A DNA stretch of 64,000 nucleotides from Schoenoplectus triqueter (Eukaryota; Streptophyta; Magnoliopsida; Poales; Cyperaceae): positions 744,001 to 808,000 of the forward strand of contig CAXKVV010000022.1 in NCBI GenBank assembly GCA_964058805.1, given 5' to 3'. The notes under the pieces are model-generated. The model had not been told where the DNA came from. It worked only from the letters and a program-made list of their open reading frames with translations, and did no database searches. Position 1 is the stretch's first letter. Each line of letters starts with the position of its first letter. Both the position numbers and the translations under genes were made by a program. Shown piece after piece: positions 47,271 to 59,478 of this stretch.

Positions 47271-48608
47271 CTATTCATGGGGCTTAGGTGAAAGCACCCA
47301 GTGCTGACCGTGGGGCCGCACTGTCAGCCCCTTCATCTTGGCAAACAGAGTGACTGCTCGCCTGACCCCCCTATTATCGGCCACAGTGAAATAGTCGTGC
47401 CCAAATAACACACCCCCAGGTCTGAGCACGGCATATGCTCGGTTTATGTCAGCCCATGCCGAGTGGAAGTCGTGCCCCGCATCCACCTCAATCAAGTCTC
47501 CATATATCCCCCATTCACATAATGCCATAAGTGCTGAACCAGTTGAGAATGGGATTGGGATGATGCGGTGGGATTCGCTGGCTGCTTTGACATTTGCCAT
47601 GAACTGTTGTAACAGCAATGAATCAGCGTGCCAGTTCTGGGGTACATCACGGTGGAATCTGCAACATCGAAATGGAATTGATTACCTTTTTTTACATGAA
47701 GTTAATTAATCTTTTGCCATATTATATTGGATCATAAGCTACAAACTGTACTGTCATCACCACATATCTAAAAAAAGGAAATACTCAGACTATGATATAT
47801 ATAGTTAATCCGGGGGCATGCATATGGAAATATTTAAGACCCTTCCTTATGTACCAGGACAGGACCAGCTCAACGTTCTTAAACTAACTTAATTAAAGAA
47901 CACAAAAATGGTTGGGCTTTATTTTATTTTTATCTCAGTAGGGTTAGGAAAACTTTTCAAAACTATTCATTTTCATAAAAACTATAATTGTCTTGAACTT
48001 TATATAACTTACCGGAGGCGGAAATTAGGCCATCCACGAAAATCATCAACCGCGAGAATTAAAGTCGAAGGCAGGGAAATGTTATTTGTGACCCCTGCCA
48101 TGTGTAGCGCCGACGCACCTAAAAATGACCCGAGCTCAATTATGACACCCGGTCGAACCACTTCGATCAAGTCACGGAACACAGCCCCAGTAGAACCCCA
48201 CCCACGTGGGTGCTCTGCCGGTTTATGAATAAGTGACTTGACTTCTGAAGATGGAAAGTCTTTATATGGTTGAATTCCTTCAAACATGTTCGTTTGGATT
48301 GTGTTAATGATCTCCGATTGTGGTATTGCATTTGCGCAGCGTGTTTTGAATTGGAGAAGATCATGTGGAGGTGGCACGGTCCGCGATTCATGTTCTTGTA
48401 CTGATAGGGTTTTTATGTCAGGATCAGTCATGGTGCAATTGGACTGCAATTGGGGTTGGAAGTTGATTTGGGAAATTGAGGACAGATAACCCATCATATA
48501 ACCAGCAGAGAAGAGGAAGAGGAAGAAGGCAGCACGGGCTAAGTGAAGCCGGAGTTTGAATTGTGTAAGAATTGGTGATTGCGGTGACGGCAGCCATGCC
48601 GGTTTCAT
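47271..48608 (-). CDS. Membrane-anchored SAM methyltransferase-like protein (Methyltransf_24 type)
   Basis: Two exons on the minus strand, 48608-48013 and 47658-47271, joined across a GT-AG intron within a CGA codon, give 327 residues. The start is the first ATG of the open frame. Residues ~24-46 (ARAAFFLFLFSAGYMMGYLS) form one hydrophobic segment after a basic N-terminus, as in type II proteins of the secretory system. A variable stem follows. The Rossmann-type domain has VIIELGSFLGASALHMAG at ~155-172, in place of motif I, then LILAVDDFRGW at ~183-193, IYGDLIEVDAGHD at ~250-262, and VLRPGGVLFGHDYF at ~277-289. These are the usual blocks of plant class I methyltransferase-like proteins of this length. 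The substrate cannot be told. The gene looks intact and is convergent with the coiled-coil gene. Confidence 0.9.
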
Positions 48609-48707
48609 GGTGTAGCTGTTAATTCGGAAGATTTAGAGATTTGTCAGAGTGATACTCCAACTTGGCAAGGGGTTGGGCTGTTGGTGGTGTGTTTGTTAAT
48701 TGTACCT

Positions 48708-48714
48708 TATAAAG
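48708..48714 (-). promoter_or_regulatory. TATA box candidate of methyltransferase-like gene
   Basis: The minus strand reads CTTTATAAGG, about 100 bp before the start codon at 48608, a normal spacing for a short leader. Confidence 0.5.
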
Positions 48715-48719
48715 AGACA

Positions 48720-49221
48720 GTTAATATAAATTACAGGGTTTTGGTAAGGAGAGAACTTGATAGGAGACTCAAATTGCGTCCCTCGCTTGAAACTCATGAT
48801 GTGGTGTCTAGGATGATAGCAACATCAGTGGTTCCTTTTTTTCCTTTTGTCACATACAGAGTTAAGTATTATATGAGAAATGCTATGCAGCTACCAGCAT
48901 AGCTACGAGAAGGGGTCGTGAATCAATATCAATTTCGGAGAAACTATATTCAGTGAAACTAGATAATATGTTTTATCAGATAGTATCAATTTCTGGTCTA
49001 ATTACTATAATGATATTTTTTTTTTGCGGGAGTCTGCGGATTTCGAGACATGTCTTAGAGATCCATTGTGAATATTTAATTAAAAGATAAATACTGTAAC
49101 TCTTCTTTTTTTAATCTAAGAAGAAGAATATGTTTTATGTCAATGTTAATAATTTAGATTCAAGTATTACTTTCATGATAAATGCTAAATTACCTGACCA
49201 TGTCTGAAGCATCTAAGTCAC
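48720..49221. other. Intergenic upstream DNA, no gene seen
   Basis: AT-rich DNA between the methyltransferase-like gene and a foldback element. No frame of note. Confidence 0.5.
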
Positions 49222-49597
49222 GGGAGGGATCCTTGACGATGGGTTATTTTAAAAATCTTAACAATGAATTTTCAAATAAACATGAAAAAAATCTCTTAAA
49301 AATAAAAAAAGTTTATAAATATATTCTTTTACTTATAGATTGATAATAATTTAAAGTTCATACAATTCCATTATTGTTGATAGTCTATCAAAGACCAACA
49401 AAATTTTATGTAAATTGCAACAGTTTTAATTTAACGGTCTTTATGAACCATCAAATATTAATAAAATTGCATGAAATTTAAATATATACGTAAAAGGACT
49501 TATCTATCATTTTTTTTATTTTAAAAATATTTTTGAATTTATTTCAAAATTCATTGTCAAAATTATCAACATAACCATTGTCAAGTGATCTCTTCCC
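49222..49597. mobile_element. Foldback MITE candidate
   Basis: The left end GGGAGGGATCCTTGACGATG and the right end on the other strand GGGAAGAGATCACTTGACAATG stay related inward for at least 60 bp (AACAATGAATTTT on both sides). The pattern GGGATCxxTTGACAAxxG resembles the better preserved foldback at 54542-54937, so the two may be one family. No clear target duplication. Confidence 0.65.
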
Positions 49598-49599
49598 TC

Positions 49600-50354
49600 A
49601 AAGTTAACCCCATAAAATAATATGAACAGATTACACCAATGAAATGAAGATTTAGACCATTATCCAATATGGCATAAAACTGTAATATGATTATGCTATC
49701 TTCCTGTCATTTTTAACCGCGAGTATATTCCATCTCAACTAATGTTGCATACAAATGAAACAATACTAATTTTTATCTTTGATGGAAATTCAAGAAACAT
49801 CAAATTTATTTCATCAAGCGTCAAGCGTCAAGCGTATCTATCGGAGTTAGAATCAACACCGTTAGTAGCTTAGCTCTATATCAGAACAATCAACAAATGC
49901 TGAAGAAGCAAGTGTGCGCGCTTAATGATGAATCAACTTGACCTTACACAAAATAAATTCGTGTTTAACACTCATTCAATAATGTGATTTTGCCCCGATG
50001 CTCCTTTCGGGGGACAAATTTTTGGGGGAGGAAGCATAGCATATGCATCCATCTCCTTTTCATATTGCGATGTGCGAGGGGATGGTTGGTTGGTTCCCTT
50101 GCAAGTGTGGCATTAGGCGAAAATTAGATGATAATGACTAGGGTCAGATCTGGATGGGCTACTTATTGGGAACATAAATGGTGAAATCGGATCAGTAATC
50201 AACTAATCATACCGCTCATAACTGGTACACTAATTAAAGGGTTCCTACTTGTGATAAACAATTAGTTGTGTACTCTCAAGTCTCAACTATTATACACTTA
50301 TATAGTTAGTAATTTTTCTGGTCAATTGAATATATATTGGTCTATAGTCTATAC
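49600..50354. other. Intergenic, no gene seen
   Basis: No coding or repeat structure of note, apart from a threefold repeat of CAAGCGT at about 49815-49835. Confidence 0.45.
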
Positions 50355-50586
50355 TAGATGTGGCAGAATCCGATATGATCCGAAAAATTCGTCTAATTCG
50401 TCTGAATCTGAACCCGATCCGACCTGATTTAAAAAAAAAATCAAACTGACCGACCTGATCCGAATCCGTCCCGACCCAAAATTAAATGATCTTCAATCCA
50501 ATCAAAATCTATCAAAAATCTAAAAAAACACAACATATAAATTGATCTAACACGACTCGACCCGATTTATTTAGAAAGTCAAACTA
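50355..50586. mobile_element. Truncated relative of the GACCCG-rich MITE
   Basis: It starts TAGATGTGGCAGAATCCGA, matching the TAGAGGTGGCAGAACCCGA start of the element at 46453. It then follows the same order (CAATCxxATCxAAATCTATCA, AAAAAACACAACAT, AAATTGATC, AGAAAGTCAAACT) with many C-to-T or G-to-A differences. It stops at about 50586, so the right end is lost. Confidence 0.8.
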
Positions 50587-51873
50587 AGGGAAGAAGAGGA
50601 TGATAATAATATGATCGACTTGTTATATTATCTTAAATGCAGTTGGTTTGAGGAAATGATAAATTTCATTTGTATCTCTCTCGTATGTTAATACATTTCA
50701 TGGAAAACCAAAGATCATGAGCTTTGCTTTTTTATATTTTTATTTTCTTCCTTGTTTTATTTTATGAGCAATTGTACCATTTATATAGTCATTCTCTCAT
50801 TGTCTTGGTTGGTAAACATTTCTAAATTAACTAAGGTTTCATCAAAACAAACCCAATCCCATCAATCTCATGTATGTAGATTCACACAACAGACAACAAC
50901 CAGTAAGAAAACCCAACAAAGGTTTCTCAACGCAGGTGGGTATAGACGTATTTATGTGAATATATCCAATGCTGGTGACTGCATTTGACATAATTTGTTG
51001 TTTTGTTCTCTTACGCCTTCAACAGTCAACTAGAGTTGTCCTTTTATGCACACCTTCTTGATCACAAACTTCACTTTCTTTATCTCTAATATTTCCCCCA
51101 TCTTGTAACGATGAAATAGCAAAAAGCTGTGTAGTAATCGGCACACAAATTCCTGCATTACCTGGTCACAGGGAACCGAGCCGAATTATATTATAGCCTT
51201 CATTTATAATTCCTAAATTTGTGGGTCATATGGAAGCTCAAAAGTGACAATCTCATACAATTCCACTAAATCTTTATTTATTCAGGATCACGACATGACA
51301 AGGATCGGATATAACTTGTATATAGACCACCACATCAGATTAGACAAATACTACATACTGTGAGGTTTAAATGGAATTTTAATTTTGGTTGATAGTTACA
51401 AACAAGTTACTTTTTTTTCGTTTCTTGCTAACAACTTCCTACCTACCAAATAAAAAACCTAAGAATCCTTCTTTCATCCAAAAGCTATAGACTTTGTAAA
51501 TTTTCTTTTGTCCGTATTGGATTTTAATGAGTAATTAGTTCAGCCGTCGAGAAATAATATAGTATTTGGATAATTCAATATTGATTAAAAAACTAATAGA
51601 TAAACAATATCTATTATCATATATGGTTCTTCATAATTTATTTTTAATAGCATTTAAATTCATTTTTATTGTTTAGCTGTTTAATTTTTAATATTTATGT
51701 ATATAAATAATATATAACTGCACCCATATTATTTTTTGAAAGTTATCTTATCATCACATTTAAATCGTATTAGATAAAATATTTACACCTACACCTGTAC
51801 AACATAGTTGAATATGGTACCCAAAGAATAATTTTAATTTGAAATAAAAGTTTTGGCATTTTTATTTTTTAAA
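50587..51873. other. Intergenic, no gene that I can support
   Basis: A 78-codon plus frame at 50752-50988 begins with a hydrophobic stretch but has no further support. The rest is AT-rich. Confidence 0.45.
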
Positions 51874-52690
51874 GGGAGAATTCATCTTTTTGTCTGAACT
51901 TTCATTAAAAAAATCTAGTTAGCCCTTAAACTCAATTGCACCAAATTGGTCATTGAACTTTTTAAAAAACACCAAATTGATCATTAAACTTTTTCAAAAA
52001 AATCAAATTGTTCCTTAAACTTTGAAGTACACCAAACAAATCCTTAAACTTTTAATATAAAAACTAATGGGCTCCGAACTTAAAAAAAAACTAAGCATAC
52101 TTAAAGTTTTATTTTAATATTATTGTTTTTTAAGAAAACAATTGTCAAATCACTGGCCAATGTTGTCTTATTTCGAGTCTCGAGTCAGTTCAGATCAAGT
52201 TTCGCGTTCATCCAACTCAAGTCATTTGAGGTTTTGGATCATTCGGGATCAAGCCGAATTGGATTTCAAGTAGTCTAATCTTGTTACTCTCGGATTTCAT
52301 GTAGGGTGAGTTCAAACGACCTAAAATCTGATTTAATCAGATCCCAAACGATCCAAAATCTTTGATGACCTGAGTTTAGATGAACTTGAAACCTAACCCA
52401 ATCCCAACTGACCTCGAACTAAAAAAGAGCCGACATCGAGATAAAAATAATAATAAAATAAAAACTCTTAGGATTAGTTTAGATTTTTTTTTATTGAAAG
52501 TTTAAGGATCAAATTATTTCTTATATTAAAAGTTTAAGGATTTATTTAATGTACTTGAAAGTTTTAAGAATAATTTATTTTCTTAATAAGTTCAAGGACT
52601 AACTTGGTATAACTGATAGTTTATAAGTTTAAAGACTAATTTGATTTTTTTTTTAAATTGAAGTACCAAAAATATGAGTTCTCTTTTTTT
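51874..52690. mobile_element. Long foldback element with internally repeated arms
   Basis: The left part has GAGAATTCATCTTTTTG and repeated blocks such as CCAAATTGGTCATTGAACTT and AAATTGATCATTAAACTTTT. The right part, on the other strand, has GAGAACTCATATTTTTG with TCAAATTAGTCTTTAAACTT and AAGTTAGTCCTTGAACTT. So each arm (~200-250 bp) contains several copies of a ~35-bp unit, and the two arms are inverted. Such long, tandemly built arms are known from foldback and Mutator-related elements. The centre (52140-52440) is not AT-rich and has no reading frame. Confidence 0.7.
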
Positions 52691-53124
52691 TCTATTCAAA
52701 CAAGCAAAAATAATTTAACAATATTTCTAGTAGCAGGTATAAGCGAGTTCCTTCTATAAAATGGCAGAGGCGCAGAGCAAGAGCAACCATGCCGAAGACA
52801 ATCATGCTTTCATGGGCTTTCGACGAATAAAGATATTCTATGGGCTATATAGAACTTTTAATTCTCTTCTTAACTATCCAATTACATCTAATTATCCAAA
52901 CAACCTCTTACAAACTCCCAAAAGGCATCAATCTTAATTTCGGGCTTTCGGCCCAAAATAATACTAATTACTAATATATCTAGTAAGGACCCAAAAACTG
53001 TATCGGTATTCTTATTTAAAGGGAAAAGCGAAAAACTCAAGCGAACTGTAATTTGGAAAATGTTCAGGGGAATCTGAGACTTTACCATTTCATTGCCGCT
53101 GCTGATCTGAGAGCGTGAGCTCTA
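52691..53124 (+). other. Upstream region of MFS transporter gene
   Basis: No gene. A weak TATA-like TTATTTAAA lies at 53012-53020, about 105 bp before the start codon. Confidence 0.4.
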
Positions 53125-56100
53125 ATGGCAGTGGTCATAGAGAGAGAGGAATGGGAGATCCCCTCCTCTGCTTACTATCTCCTCTTCTTCTCCTGCTTCG
53201 CTTCGCTCTTCGTCTTTCCTTTCTTCTCCAGTCGATCCTCTTCATTCTCTCCCCGTGCTTTCGATCATGCCCAGGCTTCGTCTTTCCTCCGTTTCCAAAA
53301 GGGCTTCTTGCTCGTCTATTCTCTTGCTTCAGGTACGTCGATTGATGCTGGTCTTGTTCAGGGCCTGTAACAGTTGATAACGCTTTGTCAGGTTCAATAC
53401 CGGTTAATGCCAGTGTTCGAATTTCACATTTTCAATAAGATGAGGACTGATATGCTAATGTTCCAGTTAAGTGGATTATTTTTTCCTGTAGAAATTACAA
53501 TTTGCACACATCACCCTATAAAGAACCAGCAGTACTACCAGTGGGACAACTCTGTCGTTAAAATAACTTGCTATAATTATCATAAGGAAAAAAATGACTT
53601 CCCTTTTGTTTGCAAATACTGTCAGTGGTGGGTGGCATGCAATTGGTATGGGGAGAGGACGAGTTTGTGCGGTTTGGGCTGAGTAGAGAACAGATTGCAC
53701 TTGTGTTTTCTGTGGGTTCTGCTGTCTCTTTCTTTATTGGTTCATTTACTGGAATCTTTTCTGATATAACGTAAGTTGCACACAGAATATTTTTCGATTA
53801 CATTCAACATCTACTGTTTTTTTGCACCTAATACCTACACTTGCTTGCATGGAGATCCAGATGTTTTGGTTCTCAATTTGGATAAAACTGAACTAATTAA
53901 GAAAAGTCAAGTCAATAAAAAGACTAACATTGCCATCAATATACAAGCCTGTGTTCTTAATCCTTATTAATACAGAGAATATTCATGGTACTTGCTAGAT
54001 ATTCTGAAAAATAAAAACCACTGTATTCACAATTAATAGTTGCTTGAACTATTAGAAGGTCGGAACATTTAAACTAAACTGCAATTCACCTCAATCAAAT
54101 GTTATGATATATCTGATGGGGAAAAACAGTCAAAATTTTATAGAATTTACCTTGTTCATTCCAGTGAACTATGTTTGTTTGACTGAAATATACAAGTCTG
54201 CTGATCTGGTTGAGTGTTATTATTTTAGCTCTAAAAGCGAACTGACGGGCTGCACCTCACACAAAGCACCACTTAAATTCTAATCATTTGGTGTCTATTT
54301 TTCTTACAGAGGTCCGAGGAAAGCATGCCTACTATATTGCATGTTTCATCTTCTCGCAGGCATGTTAAAATGCAGTAACCGTCTTACATTTGTGTGGCTA
54401 GCAAATGCTCTTGTGGCAATTTCATCTTCTCTTTTCTCCTTTTGTTTTGAGACTTGGATGGTCACTGAACATGAGAAGGTTCCTCTCTTTTATTATTATA
54501 ATTAGAATGGTGATGATGATGATGATGATGATATTTATTATGGTGGGGATCCCTTGACAACTATCTATTTTGACAACCTTGACAACCAACTTTATATAAA
54601 TTCATAAAAAATCTTAAAATGGGAAAAAAACTTTACACACGTATTTTTACAATTATGGTTTGCTTTTCAGATCTGGTGCAATTTGAGTGTCATTTTGATA
54701 TTCCATCAAAGACCATCAAAATTATATAACAATTTTAATAGTTCAAATTTAATGGACTTTGATGGAATATCAAATGACACTCAAATTGCACCAAAATTGA
54801 AACACAATCAATCCTTAAGTGTAAGAATATGTTTGTAAAGTTTTGTTCCATTTTTAAGATTTTGTATGAAACACAATCAATCAATAAAGTTGGTTGTCAA
54901 GGTTGTCAAAATAGATAGTTGTCAAGGGATCCCCACCCTTTTTTAATTGTTCTTTATCATGTCATCTTCAGTATTTTTTATTCCATTCGCACCTCTTATA
55001 TGCACAAGAAGTGTTACGTCTGCCATACGAAACATGGATCTTTATTGTTTTCCTTGCCAATTGGAAAATTCCAAGATTACCCTTCCATCCTAATGTCCCT
55101 GAATAAGTGATAAAGAAGAAGATGCCTAAAGGTAGGCAGAGAGTGTCATGTTTGTCTTTTGCATCGTTTGAATCAGGTAGATGAGATTTTCTCATCTTCC
55201 TTGCTAATTTTGAAACTTCAGTCCTTTTTGACAAAATTATTTTTCTTCATCATGTTAGAAGATAGCAGAGCTAAACTTCCAATAATAATCATATTTTTTT
55301 TTTGCTTTTCTTTTGAAAATGGAAGCAAGGGCACAGAAAGGATCTCTTAACCAACACATTTTGGCTGATGACATTTTTCGAGTCAATTTCTCTTCTTGGG
55401 AGCCAAATCCTGGCAAATTTAATAATAACAGATATCAAAGATGGAACTTCATTTCCTTTTGCTTTAGCAGCCATGTTGGCCATTCTGGGGTTTTTTTATA
55501 TCAGGAGGAAATGGAGTAAAAGTCAGGAATTGTTGGCCATTTGGAGCTACCGCAAGTCATTTTTATCTCATGTTCTTCGAGGTAAATTTGTTAAGTGTTT
55601 GACATTCTTTTGCTCCTCTAAATGGATCATGAGTATTCAACATGGTTATTTAGGGAAACAAAGTATACGTGCAAAATTTCATTGAACAATACATGTACAT
55701 AATTTACCGAAAATCTCAAGTTTATTTCCTAGTAAAGAATTAGATATATTGATATTGTTTCTCTCTCCCTGCCATTCTCATAGACAAGAAAATATGGGCT
55801 TTAGGCTGGGCTCAAGCAAGCATTCATTTTTCGACGTCCAATTTTTGGTTGTTATGGGCACCTACAATTGTGGTATGTTCTTATCTCTATAACTATTTTC
55901 CATTGAAATTATTACCAAGAAATAATTTAGAAATGACTCGCAAAAAAAAAAAAACTCAGGATCAAGGTTAAAGCAATTGGCTTGTATCTCAAGTGTTGAG
56001 CTGCTTAATACTATAAATTAGAGGCTCTGGTCTTAAACTTCAAGCCCATAAGTCAGGAATTATGGATATGCAAGCAGTGAGCTCTTTCAGTGAAACAAGA

Positions 56101-57806
56101 ATACAATGTGTTGTAAACTCAACAAACTTGCATTAAAGAACATGAGATGAAGCCAACTTGTTTTAATTGCAGATAACTAACAATTAATTCTTATTTCCAT
56201 TTCTTCTCTTGAATAACCATATTTTGGTTTTACGAGTACTAAGATACACCTGCATGCTCATGGAAATGTTAAACTTCCTTTCCGCATTAAAGATTTTAGC
56301 TCCATTTTTTCCCATAAAGGACATTTTGATGTCTATTTGCAGCCTGGCTTGGCATGTAATTTGATATTCTGTTCTTTCATATTTATATTTTTGTTTTATC
56401 ATTCTTTTTTGTTCTTTTTTTTTCATGTGCTTGGTTGTGTCATAGGCAGATGGGAGAGACGTGCAACTTTCAAAACTATATCCTTTATTTATTGGGTCAA
56501 GGGTTCTTGGGAGTACCATGTTTCCATGGTTTTACGACTCATCATCACCATACTACAGTCAAAATAGCCTCACAAGTGCATTTGCTATTGTTGGTTTGGC
56601 TCTGTCAGTGATAGCTTATGATTATCAGGTGTTAAAAACTACAATTAAAGAACAATTCAAATGTTAAATCATCTGATTGAGAAATGTAATTGCCTTTTTT
56701 TTATTTTTCCATCTCCAGGAAATTGGCGTGTTGCTTATCCTGTTTTGTATATTTCATGCTTGTGTTGGTTTTATTTTGCCTTCACTAGCTACTCTTAGAA
56801 CAATGTGAGTCAATTCTTTTTTAATCAGGCCCTACTTTTTCCATATTTCCAAATAAACTCGGCATTTGGCATGCAACTAAATTCAACTTCTTTTTTTTTT
56901 ACATTTACATATGCAGCCAACTCATAATCTATGTTGACAAATTTCTGGTGCCGTGTTGAATATTTCTTTTTAATGCAAAAAAGTTAACATCAAGGGACTA
57001 GTGAACTTCTTATTCTGAAAACCTAGTTTGAGCAACCTTAATATATCAAGCCTGTTTCTTTTTTTTCTCTGTAAGATTTTATATGTTGTTTGGTTGTTAT
57101 ATTAAAACATGCCCTCCATAACACAGTTTGGTTTGAACATCTGTCTCCAGTTTCCAACAAAAATTATAGTTTGTTTGTGTTAATATTAAAAAAATGTTGA
57201 AGGTTACATGGTCAGCTTTTGAGCCAACCATTATTTAACAAGTTGAGTGTTTCATGCAAACAACCCTTGGAGATGTTCTTAGTTGGTTGCAACTCCAAAA
57301 AATAGTGCTTTCTTCACAAACTTCTTTTTCCATGCTGCAACCATATCATTATATGTGAGTATGTGACTTCCATTACCCTGTTTCAAAGTAAATCCGTGAC
57401 ATTGACTTATTTAGGTACTTGCCAAATGAGGTACGAGGTGGCATGATAACCATGTCTATGGGACCTGCTAATGTTGCAGTACTTCTTGTTTTACTGGCTG
57501 TATGTATCTCTTCCCCTCTCAGCACAACTTCTATTTGTGTTTCTTTAGCATTAGTTGAAAACAAGGTTTATTCTCGTTTCCTGCTGATTGTGTTTATCTT
57601 CGTAAAAGATTAATTATCTGTTGCCTTTCCTTATTTTACTATTTTTCATACTTCATATGTGCTGTGCCATTGTATAGGGGACTAATCACAGAGCTATCGC
57701 GAACTCAGCAATTTTGGGAGTATCAGCATTTGCTTTACTGACAAGTTCTGGTTGTGTGTACATGTTGAAACAATCAAGAAAGCATCAGAGTTGGCATCAT
57801 TTGTAG
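53125..57806 (+). CDS. MFSD5-like major facilitator transporter
   Basis: Nine exons (53125-53332, 53626-53770, 54310-54478, 55326-55581, 55784-55872, 56446-56628, 56719-56804, 57415-57499, 57678-57806) with GT-AG borders and matching phases give 449 residues. There are about ten to twelve hydrophobic segments over the whole length. Residues ~58-117 (KGFLLVYSLASVVGG, FGLSREQIALVFSVGSA, GSFTGIFSDIT) and ~164-194 (FETWMVTEHEKQGHRKDLL, FWLMTFFESISLLGSQ) match the plant family related to animal MFSD5, often called molybdate-anion transporter-like. Late blocks include LYPLFIGSRVLGSTMFPW, ACVGFILPSLATLRTMYLP and EVRGGMITMSMGPANV, as in that family. It should be an integral membrane protein; the substrate is not settled by sequence. 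The third intron holds a foldback MITE. The last residues are Ser/His-rich. Confidence 0.92.
54542..54937. mobile_element. Foldback MITE within an intron
   Basis: Both ends read GGTGGGGATCCCTTGACAAC inward and match for about 54 bp without mismatch. Further in, the complementarity resumes (GGTGCAATTTGAGTGTCATT and its complement), so most of the 396 bp could fold on itself. It lies in the third intron of the transporter gene, away from the splice sites. No plausible target duplication was found. The near-perfect ends suggest a fairly recent insertion. Confidence 0.88.
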
Positions 57807-58984
57807 TGTAGGCAATATTTTGCTCATTGTTTTTCCCAAATCGCCAAGTACATGTTTTTTTTTCATTTCACCATTTAGAGCCCTTTGTATTATCATATCA
57901 ATTTTGTAGAAGAATTTATTTTCCACTGGTTAAAGCAACATCATTCATTAATTATAGTCAATTGGGAAGATCTGTCGCGCTTTCTTTGAAAGTTGAAAAC
58001 ATGTTCAACACGTGTTGCATAATTTAGAGTATAACTCTTAATTGCTGCACCATTCGGTTTCTATGGAATGTCTGGATTTTTATTTTATTAAATGCTATTA
58101 AAATTATGTAAGGAAGTTAATTCGTAATTTTAGCTAGAATGTTTGTCATTAAAATATGGTTTGTATTAATTTTAGTTCAATTTGGCATTTTTTTTTGTCA
58201 TTCATTAACAACTCGTTAAATCTAACCGCCCATAATTGAAATTGTTTAACGAAAACTAATAAATCTTCCAATTTATCACGTTCTTTCGTTGATGAAAAGT
58301 GCGTTCATATTTTTGAAATTGCATAATATTATTAAATATATCAAATGGGTATTTATAACGGATTTGAATTATGTATGTATATTCAAAAAGTAAAGTGAAT
58401 TATTTTTTAAGATTATATGTGGATCCAATAAATTATTAAATAATTTTTTTAGATCTACATGTGAATCCAACAGATTCTGATCATATTTTCAGATTTTAGA
58501 TATCCATCAGCAGTCCTACAAACAGCCAAGACTGGAGCCACCCGAGGAACCTTTGAAGTTTGAAGAGAGGAAAGAAACAAGCAGGAAAAAAGAGAAAAAG
58601 TTCAAGATGTTGCTACAAGCCTACAATCTATGAAAAGATACTGAAGGCGGCCATTGTACTGTGAAGCTAAGAGACTAAGATCTAGAGACATTGCGTTACG
58701 ATTCGTGTTGTATCCAATCAACGATCCTCTGTAAATCAGTCAAGGGGGTCCTGCGCAGCACTGACGGAGAGCAACCCGCATGAAGCTTCCCAGCGTCCCA
58801 CCAATCGCAAGTTGAATGCTGCAATCTATGACCGGGAATAAAAAAAATACAGAGCGAAATGTTTTTTTTTTCTTTTTTCTTTTTTGTAGTAGGGAATACG
58901 GACCGAAATCTCATTCTCACCATTGTTTGGAGAGAAGTTCTCCATTAGTATCTAATAAGCCGCTTCCAATTATTTTATTCATTT
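57807..58984. other. Intergenic with one unassigned coding-like patch
   Basis: Mostly AT-rich. From about 58500 to 58830 the DNA is richer in G+C. Its minus strand reads CDWWDAGKLHAGCSPSVLRR then TPLTDLQRIVDWIQHE and a stop, while its plus strand reads PRLEPPEEPLKFEERKETSR. Either could be a gene relic; I recognise neither and do not call a gene. Confidence 0.45.
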
Positions 58985-59478
58985 TTTTCTTGAGAATATT
59001 ATTTATATACTCATTAAAAATTAGTATTTACCCATCAAATTTTAAATTAGTTATTTATCCATTAAAAATTAATATTCTTTTAAATTTCCCCAATAGTCAC
59101 ATTAAATATATTATCATTAATTATTAATAAAAGAACAACTTGTCTTCATACGCCTTTAAATAAAAAAAATATCTGAAAAAGGGTAATGTTGGCATCTAAT
59201 ATATCTCCCCTCTGTTATGAATATATCGTGAAACCCTGTACAATGAAAAATTATTTTCTCTGGGTGTCAAATTTTCTTTTTCTTTTCAAATTTAAATATA
59301 AGGATATATTAGTCAATTTGTTCTTTTATTTACAATAGTAATCTTTTTAATATGACTTGTGGGGAAATTTTAAAAGAAAAATCCGCATTTAATGGGTAAA
59401 TAACTATTTTTAAAGTTTTTATGAATAAATATCTAATCATAAAATTGTTAATGGGTATATATATATTTTTTTTCTTTT
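58985..59478. mobile_element. Foldback MITE candidate with ~150-bp diverged arms
   Basis: The left arm has TTTACCCATC, TTAGTTATTTATCCATTAAA, AAATTTCCCC and AATAAAAGAACAA. The right arm, on the other strand, has TTTATTCATA, TAGTTATTTACCCATTAAA, AAATTTCCCC and AATAAAAGAACAA in the same order. The ends run into T-rich DNA, so the exact limits and target duplication are unclear. Confidence 0.7.

Noticed and set aside
48009..48228. Plus-strand frame over the methyltransferase exon
   Set aside because: It is a shadow of the conserved minus-strand coding sequence.
55313..55519. Plus frame starting MKMEARAQKG as the transporter exon
   Set aside because: The family sequence (GHRKDLLTNTFWLMTFFES) is in a different frame starting at 55326 after an AG acceptor.
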